DNA of 64,000 nucleotides. It comes from Lathyrus oleraceus. Lineage: Eukaryota > Streptophyta > Magnoliopsida > Fabales > Fabaceae. The stretch spans positions 180,988,782 to 181,052,781 of the forward strand of contig NC_066582.1 in the NCBI RefSeq assembly GCF_024323335.1, read 5' to 3'. Positions 25,039 to 35,710 of this stretch are shown in pieces (the first letter of the stretch is position 1; every line of letters begins with the position of its first letter). The position numbers and the translations under genes were made by a program. Under the pieces are notes generated by a model. The model saw only the letters and a list, made by a program, of their open reading frames with translations. It was not told the DNA's origin and did not search any database.

Positions 25039-28000
25039 TGTAAGACCCCAATTTTGACCCTAAGATCCCTCATGCAATTTCATCATATGCATTGGCAATA
25101 GGATCATACCTTGGCATCCCCCTTACTCTTCTTTCATTGGGTTTGTTTTGGGAGAGATCACCAAGCACCATGTAATCATATCATACTTGTATATTTTCAT
25201 TTTACTAACCAAAATACCAAAAATATGTCTTTTCATTTGCCTAACTCTTTTATAGGTAGGGCATGATCACCATTGATCTATCAAGTTCATATCTAGGGTT
25301 TAAGACCCTCATGACAAAGAGCACAACGATGAATTGATCCAAGAATGGTTATGAGCATCATATATGAGTTCCATTGATCTCTACATGTCATATTAATCAA
25401 GTTTTCTTCAAGATTTTGAGGGTGATTTGCCTTGGAAACCCTAGTTTGACTGGGTATCTTGAGTAACTTCTCCAACAAGCTATCTCACCAATTGATCAAT
25501 TTTTTCAAGGTACACTTCAAAATTCATCATCTTATGCATATATGATCTATCATAAGCCTAAAAAGTCCAGAGAATTGAAGGTTAGCAAGTTGGTTGATGG
25601 TGGTTGGCCAGATGAATTCATTTTATCAAAACTAGGTCTCCCTAGACCCTATCTCGTACCATTTTCACCATATGAAAATTATTCCAAGAGAAACGTTACT
25701 CTAAATGACATTTCAAACAACTTTCATGTTGATACCTAGAGCTATTTTTGCTTGGAAAATCATCTTCTATGTTGAAACATTATAGGTCATTTTGTCTAAA
25801 CCCTAATTTGAAAGTCAACTTCCCAAGGCCATAACTTGCTCAATGTTTATGAGATGAAAGATTTACAAGTTGCACAATCAAATTCAAGATGTCTAATTCA
25901 ACTTTGATGTTTCGAGTGGAAGAAAATTAAACTTTTATGAGCATGTGATATGAGGATACATTATAGGTCATTTTTGACCTATACCATTGAACAAGTGATT
26001 TTTCCTAACTTAAAAAATGCATAACTCTATCATTATAAATCCAAATGACATGAAATTGGTGACCATTTTGAAGGTCTCTGAAATATATACAACATTGATG
26101 AAGACACTTTTCTCATTTGAAGCTCACATAAAAGTTAAGCAAGGTGGAATATTGAGATATATGACTTTACACTTAGGAAAATTTTCAGCATGTTGAAATT
26201 TCCAAACTTCCACCTCAAAATTCATCATGATCCAAGCTACAAATGAAAAAGTTTTCAACATCAAACTTGTTCCCCTTGATCCAAGCTTTATAAAGAACCT
26301 AAGTTCATGCATCATTGTGGGAAATCAAATGTACAAATCTCATTTCACCTTGGCTTGCCAACCAAGGTTCATTCAGACTTCAACATGATCGATTTTGGAC
26401 CTTAATGCATTACCTCATGGCCCTGTACATGCCCATGCGCTCGTGCCATTCACATTGCTAAATTTGGTCAAAATTTCAAGTGTGTAAATATCACTCCCTC
26501 ATGCTATAAATACATGACCTTTGTGCTCAATTCAAAGACACCTTGCGCGCCAGCTTTGCCCCCCAATTCAAACCCTCTCATTCTAAAGGAAAACCTGAGA
26601 ATTTTCAATTTGAAAATTGAGTTTGAATCTCAACTGTTGGAGATTCAAAAACTCCAGGATCCAAATCCTTGCACCCTTGCTAATCGCTTTCTACAAGCTT
26701 CTCGAGTGTGATCAGATCGTGTTTAAAGCAAGCAACATCAAGTTTTGCACAACATTGAAGGTAATTTTCAGAAAACTTCATCTCTTCGATTCTCTCTCAA
26801 TTCTCATCAATTCTCTTGGATCTTTGGTTGCCTGAAGTCCTACCAATGTAGGCAAGAAGATTGAGTTGCTTAGAGGTCAAATCGAAGCAACTCAATTGAC
26901 ACACCTCAAAATTCAACTCCTCATATCTTTCTATATATGTGGAGTTAGTTAAAATTGAGGTGGTATTCGTGATCTACACCATTTTATCTTTTAGATCATG
27001 TCCTCCTTTGTCATTTATGATGTGCTGATGATTGAACCAGTCCGGCCAGGGTCATCGGAGAAGATGATCGGCCTTTGGCTCCGACGATGAGCTGGAAGTG
27101 TTCAGAACCATTAGATGAGTTTGAAATGTTTTAATCTCGTGCATTTCTTTGAAATACCAAGCCTATGCCGCGTTGACTGCAGTACACCACGGAACGCGTA
27201 CGCTGATATACTTGATATGCCACCTGAATTAATTAGGGTAATCAAGTGGTCCACGTTCTTTGATATTTTCTGATTTTTCTTTTATTCCTTTTATTTTCAT
27301 TAATTCATATTAATTTTAATATTGATCCAAAAAATATGAGAGTTTCACCAAAAAAATTCAAATGATTTCCTCTTTCATATTTTGAATTAAAATTATTTTT
27401 TGGATCATTATTAATATTTTTCATGATTTAATTGATTTTGTGATTGTTTTTAATTGTTTAAAAATACTTTTAAGTCTTTAAAAATTCTAAAAAAATTTCT
27501 CCAAGGTCCTTTGACCTTGTTTGACCTATGATAAATCTCATGTCCATTTTTTCTCCCAAAATGAATGAATGATATTAATTTGGTAAAAGTCCTCCTTTGA
27601 CCAATTTGAGTTTTGATCCATTCCCTTCCCTCTTCATCTATTTCCCATTCTTTATGCATTCATCTCATTTGGCCTATGATATCTCTAAGTCCTAAGGCTA
27701 GTTGATTGTAAAATTAACATAAGAATTAATGAGATTAGACCACCTCTTTTGCATATTATTTTTGTGTGTGGTATGTTTCATGAGCATAGTCCATTATACT
27801 ATGTCTCTAACATGCATTAACACCAAAATTCTATTGCCCGACCTCAAATAGTTATGACTTCTACATAAGTCCAATTATGATTGCTTAACATAGAGCTAAA
27901 TTTGTGACACAAAAAGGCATAGCATTCTAGTTAGTGAGATTGTAAGTCTCCTCTCATTCATGGTATTGTGTGGAAACTTGGCCTTTTTTTCCTTCCTTTG

Positions 28001-29487
28001 AAAGATGTCTTGGTTCAAGGATCCATGCTTATGATAAGTAGGTTGAGTGTTCTCCAAAGAATGACTTCAAATAAAAAGAAAAAGCAAAAAAATACTAACT
28101 CCTAACTCATTAACAACTAACATTTAATTTCAAGTCCTTTATTTTTAATGCACTTTAATTTTTAAGTTCTATTCATTTGCTATTATTCATACCATTCTAA
28201 TTGTTTATATTAATGCAATTTTCACTTTGTCCATTTGGACCATATTGTGTGATATATCTTGCTTGTGTATATTTTGTTTTTTTGTGTGGTCTTGGACCAT
28301 TAATGTACATAATAAGAACAAAAACCCTAAAAAACTTTTGTGTGGACTGTTGACTTGATCTGGACAAATTGGACTTAGAATTTAAGCAACCTCCATATGC
28401 TAAAGGACTTGGCCAATGCCAACTTTTGTGAAACCAAGTGATTGAAATTTGAAACTTCATCTGATACATCATTCAAGACCCCTTTGACTTCATCAGCAAC
28501 ATGATCATTGTGAAGTTGTTATTTTGAGCCTGTGACTTATGGCATTGTGGAATTCATCTACTACATGGGAAAATTTGAAGAAGATCATGGAATGGATAAA
28601 GCTTGGATGTGGCTGTCTTTATTTTATGCCTTTCTCTTCAAGTTAATATTGTATGCATTGTTTGGAGCTTAATTCTAATATCCAAGGGAATTTGGGGTTT
28701 CTATATGGCATTCTTGCCTATTGGATTGCTACCCATCGGTCAGATCTTTTCAACTCTTAACTTTTAATTTTGTGCATATGATTAGTCTCTTCATCTCCTC
28801 CCCATCTCTTTAATTTCAAAATCTCTCCCTCCTTTTCAAAACTTCTTTGTTTGAACTTATTTTTTTTTCTAAATTTTGACCACTTTGCAAACTAGAAACT
28901 TTGGCCTTATGCCATTGCATTTTCAAACTTCTTTTCTTAATCAAACTTGTAAATGAACTTAATTATACTTGACCTAAACTTTCAAAAGCCAAAAAAGAAC
29001 TAACTCATTCAAACCATTTTTTAGGCCTTTGTGCCTTTCAAACTTAATTTTTGTTAAAAGCAATACATCCATTTTGAAATTTATATCACGAACTACGAGG
29101 TTTTGATCCCTCATTTTTATGTTGGTACGTAGGAACAAGTCTGAAGGTCTTGTCAAACACAAAAATATAATTAATGAATTCTTTTCTCACCCCCTCACTC
29201 TATTTGTTTGTAAACATCATTTTTGTACAAAACACATATGCACACAAAAAAGGGCTCCCTAGGAGTACCTAGGACACTTTGGGTGCTAACACCTTCCCTC
29301 TGTGTAACCAACCCCCTTACCTGTAATCTCTGACATTTTATTAGTTTTGATTTGAAAACTTCTTACTTTTGGGTTTTGTTCGTACTTTTTCGCTTTTCCC
29401 TAGGAAATAATGAAAGCGCGGTGGCGACTCTAGTTTTATTGATCTCTAGCTTATCCATAGCTTGATGATCATGAATTTACCGGTACA
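25039..29487 (+). repeat. 5' LTR of element 2 (LTR family beta)
   Basis: 4449 bp, TGTAAGACC...ACCGGTACA, giving TGTA/TACA ends, nine bases before the PBS. The end at 29487 is inferred from the CA terminus and PBS proximity. It shares its first ~40 bp and internal units with family gamma, so beta and gamma are sister families. Near the end it holds GCGGTGGCGACTCT (29419-29431), a PBS-like motif. No genes are supported inside. Confidence 0.87.
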
Positions 29488-29496
29488 GAAATTAAG

Positions 29497-29514
29497 TGGC
29501 GACTCTGTCGGGGA
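29497..29514 (+). promoter_or_regulatory. Primer-binding site (PBS) of element 2
   Basis: TGGCGACTCTGTCGGGGA, differing by a few bases from the PBS of element 1. It is the site where a tRNA primer (tRNA-Arg in described Ogre elements) would pair to start minus-strand synthesis. Confidence 0.88.
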
Positions 29515-30361
29515 GTAGTCTCCAGTGGGTTTAGCCTACTTTTTTGTGTGTATATAATTGTATATATGTAATATTTGTATATTTTTTTGTATGATATAAT
29601 CTGGTTGTTATGCTTGGTGATCTCTGAGTGGTGAGATAAGTTCTAACCCAAACTTTAGTGCAATTAAGATAGGAGGATGGTATAGTCATGTTCGACTTAT
29701 GTGGAGTAGTCCTTAACAAGTTGACTTGAGATCCATCTGCTCAGTGGAGACTCTTTTAGATTTGGAAATGTCACACAAGTATTTATGGTTAGGTATTACT
29801 ATCTCTAGTTTGAGTCCAAGAAGCTGATGAGCGTAAAACATTAACCCCTCTTTGCCTATTTAGGACGTAGTGCGGAGACTGTTCAAGTGTAGACTTGATA
29901 ACAATTGTTACGCGATCCTACACTCAAACGAGTTTCTCTTGAGAATATTATGGGTCGATGAGTCAGTCATCTTAACCTGTAATATCCGATAGATGGAATT
30001 AAGACTCTGGGAACTTTTTATAACATGATCTACATGTTTTATCCTTAGTTCACTCCTTTGGGATGGTTCTTACCGAGACTCCATGCTCGTGACTCACAAT
30101 AAACTCTTGATTCTCGGTTGATCTAATCAAGTATTGTCAATATCAATGGAACTTGGGTGTCAATAAGGTGTAAACCATAGTCCACCAAAATGGATGATTG
30201 ATCTTGATAATGATTTGATTCATCCCTTGACCTTTTGTTTTCTTGCCTTGTGTGTGATCCCTTATTTGCGATTGTTGCATTCATGCATTCATACGCATCA
30301 TAACATACATTACACGAAAATTTCAAGGAACTGAGGTATTATTTACAAATATTTTCAGACC
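29515..30361 (+). other. Leader (5' UTR) of element 2
   Basis: About 850 bp between the PBS and ORF1. The later part (from about 29790) is homologous to the leader of element 3 (56282-56880 reversed), for example 'acgtagtgcggagactgttcaagtgtag' against the antisense text at 56770-56790. There is a T/A-rich start with TATAT runs (29550-29595). No ORF is supported. Confidence 0.75.
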
Positions 30362-31864
30362 ATGGATTGTGGATGAAGGAGCGCTAAGAAGTACAGTTTC
30401 AGATGTCCTGACTTGAAAGAGTTAAGGAAGCTAGCATCTTTTGTATTAGATCCCTTGGACTTCAAAAACCGTCATGGGAAGCTTCTATCTATCCTGTCTA
30501 TTGATGTGGTTGAAGGACTCTTGAGTGTGTTGGTGCAGTTCTATGATCCTCTCTACTGTTGCTTCACTTTTCCTGATTATCAGCTTGTGCCTACGTTAGA
30601 GGAGTATTACCATCTCTTGGGAATACCTGTTTCTAGCAAGGTACCTTTTAGTGGATTGGAAAAGATTCTCAGATCTCATCTTATTGCTGAAGCTCTTCAC
30701 TTGTAGAAGTCTGAGATAGAGGCTTATTGGGTGAAGAAAAGAGGATTGTTTGGGTTGCCATCTGATTTCCTCATCAAGGAAGCTACTACTTTTGCTCAAG
30801 CCGATAGTGTGGACACTTTTGAAGCTATCTTTGTGTTTCTCATTTATGGATTAGCTTTGTTCCTGAACATTGACGGTTTTGTTGATGTTAATTCCATTAG
30901 ACTTTTCTTGATTGGGAATCATGTGCCTACTTTGTCGGGTGATATGTATTTCTCTTTGCATCTAAGGAATTCTAAGGGTGGAGGAACTATTTTCTGTTGC
31001 ATTCCTCTTCTGTACAAGTGGTTTATTTCGCACTTGCCTCAGACACCTACTTTTGTGGAGAACAAACAATGTCTAGGTTGGTCTCAGAGACTTATGTCTC
31101 TCACTAATGATGATGTAGTTTGGTATGATCCTTCTTTGGGCAGTTTGGATATTATTAATTGCTGTGGTGTATTCTCTAATGTGCCTCTCATTGGTACACA
31201 AGGAGGAATTAACTACAATCCTGCTTTGGCTTGTCGTCAACTTGGGTTCCCCTTGAGAGACAAACCTAATAACACTTTGTTAGAAGGTCTTTTCTATCAA
31301 GAGGGTAAAGATCCCCAACATTTGAAGCATAAGATTGTGCATGCTTGGCATAATGTGCATAGGAAAGGAAGATCCGAGCTTGATTCACGCAATTGTGTAG
31401 CTTTGGAAGCTTACACTCTTTGGGTGAAGAAGAGAGCTTTGGAGTTGAAGATGCCTTATCCTTGTGAAAGACCTATGTCCATGGTTGTGGTTGATCCATT
31501 AACTCTCCCTAACCAAGATGTAGAGGAGTTGGAAGACGCGCTCGCCAAGATGAAGGAAGAGAAAGAAATGTAGGAAGAGCGTTTTCGTGCTTTGCGCAAG
31601 AAGTATGAAGAGTTTCAGTTGGAGTCTAAGGACAAAGATGCACTTATTGAGCTACTTGAAGACCGAGTGACAAAGAGACAAAGAGAGCCAGCGGTTTCAT
31701 CTTCTAGCATACCTCAACCTTCTGTTGCTTGGAAGAAGATTGTTGATCAGCTTGTCCTCGAGAAGACTCAGATGAAGGCTTCTTTTGAGACTAGGATTCG
31801 ACGCATCCAGAGGAAATACGCGCCTTCAGCCAGATCTTCTGACATTGTTGTTAGGGATCCTTAG
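30362..31864 (+). pseudogene. Element 2 ORF1 (plant-mobile-domain-like plus coiled coil), with stops
   Basis: 501 codons in one frame with three internal stops: TGA at 30374-30376, TAG at 30704-30706, TAG at 31571-31573. The ATG at 30362 aligns with the ORF1 start of element 3 (both then reach KKYSFR). Conserved blocks: LVQFYDPLYCCFTFPDYQLV, KGGGTIFCCIPLLYKWFISH, GGINYNPALACRQLGFPL, VKKRALELKMPYPCERP. The C-terminal ~140 residues are Glu/Lys/Leu-rich, a predicted coiled coil. It is about as long as the element 3 copy and slightly shorter than the intact one of element 1. Function is unknown in the family. Confidence 0.9.
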
Positions 31865-32171
31865 GATGACTAGTCTCCTTTTATCTTGTATTTTTCATTT
31901 GGTTTCTGAAATTGTACTCAGTGTAATCCTTCCAATTATATAAATGAAAAGAGATTTTTGGTCATATAAAAATTGTTGCAATTGTTGATATATATATTTG
32001 CAAATAATATAGTAAGTTCCTTGAAAATAAAAATAAATAAACAAGCATTGCATTTCATGCATCATTTGCATAAGCAGGTTTCTCTTTCGTCAGATGTCTC
32101 ATTGATGTTTCTTATGTGCTTCAGCCAAGCTGACTCATTGGTACAATACTCGTGCCAATCATATCAGAATC
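31865..32171 (+). other. Spacer between ORF1 and gag of element 2
   Basis: 307 bp. The last 45 bp (from 32127) are open in the gag frame and encode a peptide with WYNTRAN, conserved in kind in elements 1 and 3. An AG at 32123-32124 after a pyrimidine-rich stretch is a candidate splice acceptor. The segment 31890-32050 is AT-rich. Confidence 0.55.
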
Positions 32172-35100
32172 ATGGAACATTTGGAGCAAGAGAACAGAGA
32201 ACTGAAGGACGATATTGCCCGACTGAATGCCATGATGGAGTCGGTACTAGCATCTCAGAGCCAAGCTTCTCCAACCTCTGCAACTCCTCCTCAAAGGACA
32301 GTTATTTCAGAGGTGGCTACCTCTACCATACCTGCTGCTGCCGCTCACTTCGCGCCTGCTATGTCTGCCGGATTTCTGTAGGGAGTGCCACCAAACTTTA
32401 TCCCTGAAGGCTTTGCGCCTACTTTTGGTTCCATGCCGGAATATAGCCTGGTCATGTCTGTGCCACCTCCCGTTATGCACACTTTACCTCGTGTAGAGGA
32501 CACCATTTATCACTCTGAGCCGTTTGAGGGTCTAGATATATACGAGAAAATGGATGAAATGAAGGATCAGTTTCTTGAGCTGCACAAGGAATTGAAGACA
32601 CTAAGGGGTAAGGATTTGTTTGGGAAAAGTGTTGTTGAGTTGTGTTTAGTGCCAAATGTGAAGATCCCGGTGAAGTTCAAAGTGCCAGACTTTGAAAAGT
32701 ATAAAGGGATCACATGTTCGCTCAGTCCTCTAGTGATGTATGCTTATAAGATATCTACCCAAACTGATAACGATCAACTGTTGATTCACTACTTCCAATA
32801 CAATTTGACAGGTGCTCCGCTCCGTTGGTATATGGGGTTGGACAGTGCAAGCATTCGCACTTTCAACGACTTGGGAGAGGCTTTTGTTAAGCAGTATAAG
32901 CACAACTTGGATATGGCGCCTAATAGACACCAGCTGAGGTCTATGTGTCAGAAGGGTAAGGAGACATTCAACGAATACGCGCAAAGATGGAGGGAATTGG
33001 AAGCTCATATAACTCCTCCCTTGGAGGAAAAAGAGATGAAAAAGATCTTTCTGAAGACCCTGAGTTTATTTTATTATGAATGTATGATTGCTAGTGCCCT
33101 TAGTGACTTAACCGAAATGGTAAATATGGGGATGAGGCTTGAAGAAGGAGTCCGAGAGGGACGTTTGTCAAAAGATGAAGCATCGTCAAGTAAGAGGTAT
33201 GGCAGTAGTTTTGGGAAGAAAAAGGACAACGAAGCTAATGTAGTAATCAGTGGGAGGCAGAGAAGGCCTCAGATCAGGAAGAGTCAACCACCCCGTCAGC
33301 ATCATCATCAAGTATCTTCAGTCATTCCAGTATTCTCTAGTTATCAATCAACACCAGTTCAACAACAACAATTTCAACAACAACAACCGCAACAACGAAA
33401 AAACACTTACAACAACAACAATACCAACAACAATCATCATCAATAAAACTTTGAGAGGAAGAAGGTATCTTTCGACCCGATTCCTATGTCTTATACCGAG
33501 TTGTATCCGTCTTTGGTTCTCAAGAACCTAATCCAACCAAGAAACCCCCCCTCCCCCCCGCAGATTCCAGAACCACTTCCTTGGTGGTACAAACCTGAAC
33601 TTTGTTATGCTTTTCATCAAGGGGCACCGGGACATGATATAGAGAACTGTTATCCACTCAAGTATGAGGTTCAGAAGTTGATGAAGACTTGAATGGTGTC
33701 CTTTGAGGACCATGTGCCGAATGTGAAAGAAAATACATTACCCACCCATGGAAGTTCTGCTGTCAATATGGTGGATGGTTGTCTTGGAGAGTTTAAGGTT
33801 TTTGATGTTCGTTTTATCCGGAGGTCCTTAGTGAAAATGCATAAGGACATTTGCTTGGTGAGCGATTGTGAGCATGACCACTAGGGTTGTGTTGTTTGTA
33901 GTGTTAATTCAAGGGGTTGCAAGGTTGTGAAAAGGGATATCCAATGACTGATGGATGAAGGCATGATCCAAATTGTTCAATCCTGTCATGTAGATGACGA
34001 TGTGAATGTCATAGTGCCCATTTTCAAGCAACCAGAGAGATTGGTAATTTAGTATGACAACAACAACAATAACAATGTCAACAATAGATCAGTATCGCTA
34101 TTGGTTATACGGTTAGCGGGCCTAGTCCCGTATCCCTCTGATAAAGCTGTCCCATATCAGTACAATGCTACAATGATGAAGGATGGTCAAGAGGTCTCGT
34201 TGCCTACGACCAACTCTATAGTGAGCATTGCTGATATTACCAAGGTGACCCGTAGTTGTCGTGTGTTTAGGCCGGTGTTCCCAAAGGATAAAGAAGAATC
34301 AGTTATTGGTAAGAAGGTAGAGGTGCCTGCGGTAGATCCGGTTAGTGCTTCAAAAGGTAAGTCTGGTGAATCCAGTGATTTGAAGGCTAATGATGATGAT
34401 GAGGTACTTCGATTAATCAAGAGGAGTGATTTTAACGTGGTGAAGCAGCTGCTCTAAACCCCCTTGAAGATCTCAGTGTTGTCTCTGCTCATAAATTCTG
34501 AAGCGTGCAGAGAAGCACTGCAGAGAGTTCTAGAGCAAGCGTTTGTAGAAAATGATGTTATAGTGGATAAATTCAATCATATTGTGGCTAACATCACTTC
34601 TTGTAACAATCTCAGCTTTTGTGATGAAGAACTCCCTGAGGAGGGCAGAAATCATAACTTGGCTTTGCATATCTCCATGAACTGCAAAGATGATGCTTTG
34701 TCGAATGTGCTTGTTGACACCGGGTCTTTGTTGAACGTACTGCCAAAGTCAACATTGTCAAAGCTATCATATCAAGGAGCGCCTATGAGGTATAGCGGTG
34801 TAATCGTCAAAGCTTTTGACGGTTCGCGCAAAATAGTTATTGGTGAAGTGAACCTTCCAATTAAGATAGGTTCGAGTGACTTCTAAATTACTTTCCAAGT
34901 AAAGGATATCCACCCGGCCTACAATTTCTTGTTGGGAAGGCCATAGATCCATGAGGCGGGAGCTGTTACCTCCACTTTGCATCAGAAGCTCAAATTTGTG
35001 AAGAGTGGAAAGCTTGTAATTGTTGGTGGGGAGAAGGCGTTGTTGGTTAGCCACCTGTCATCTTTCTCTTATGTTGAAACTAAGGATGAGGTTGGAAATC

Positions 35101-35455
35101 CGTTCCAAGCCTTATCTGTTGTTGCTAAAAAGAGAGTTGGGGAACCTATGTCTCCATTGAAAGATGCAAAGAAGATTGTGGAAGAAGGCAATGTTGATCA
35201 ATGGGGGCGCATGGTAGAGGTCTCCGACAACAAAGGTAGAACCGGTTTGGGATTCCAGCGAGGTTCATCAACTGCAAGATCAGAGGATATGCAACTTAGC
35301 TTCCGTAGAGGAGGGTTCATTCATGGCAATGAACAACACTTAGTTGTTGTGCTAGAGGATAAAGAAGAGGAAGACTGCACCAATTTTGTGACATATGGAA
35401 AGGCTTGCAACAATTGGACGACTGATGATGTTCATGTTATTTTGCATTGATCTAA
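32172..35455 (+). pseudogene. Element 2 gag-pro, one frame with many stops
   Basis: The whole stretch keeps a single frame but has about ten stop codons, among them 32379-32381, 33444-33446, 33690-33692, 33882-33884, 34455-34457 and 34884-34886. Order: short coiled coil (EQENRELKDDIARLNAMME), gag core (32385-33240; FEKYKGITC, LTGAPLRWYMGLDSASIR, DLGEAFVKQYKHN), Gln/Asn-rich low-complexity segment (33330-33445), zinc-knuckle region (CYAFHQGAPGHDIENC, near 33600), and aspartic protease with DTGSLLNVLPK (DTGS at 34716-34727). In the knuckle the first Cys is displaced by one residue relative to element 3. The frame ends near the predicted intron donor at 35456. Confidence 0.88.
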
Positions 35456-35710
35456 GTAATTGCTTTTATATGTTTTTAAAATCCTTCTTCTATGCCTAAG
35501 GGAGAATTGAAAATTGTTTGGGAATTTTCGAATTGATCATTAATAAAATTAATTCTATTCATCCACATCTATGATGTTTGTTTTTACTTTTCGCATTATT
35601 CTAAAAATGGTAATCACAAAAAACATAAAATAACAATATAATTTTCCATCTGCATAATATTTGGTCACAAATCCACTTCTCTAAAATCAAAATATCAAAT
35701 CATTATGCAG
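35456..35710 (+). other. Predicted intron between pro and pol of element 2
   Basis: Donor AA|GTAATTG and acceptor CATTATGCAG|GTTG bound 255 nt that are stop-rich in the gag-pro frame and AT-rich. Removing them joins gag-pro and pol in phase. Element 3 shows the same arrangement at its equivalent site. A spliced intron in this location is a described property of Ogre elements; the exact junctions are my prediction. Confidence 0.75.

Noticed and set aside
28197..28472. A 91-codon minus-strand ORF in the element 2 LTR
   Set aside because: It lies wholly in LTR sequence, has no motif and is not kept in the other LTR copies.
30362..31864. A host gene for a plant mobile domain protein
   Set aside because: It sits between an Ogre PBS/leader and gag, with parallel copies in elements 1 and 3, so it is element ORF1 and not a host gene.
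31973..32407. A 144-codon plus-strand ORF
   Set aside because: It overlaps the gag start in another frame and is not conserved in element 3.
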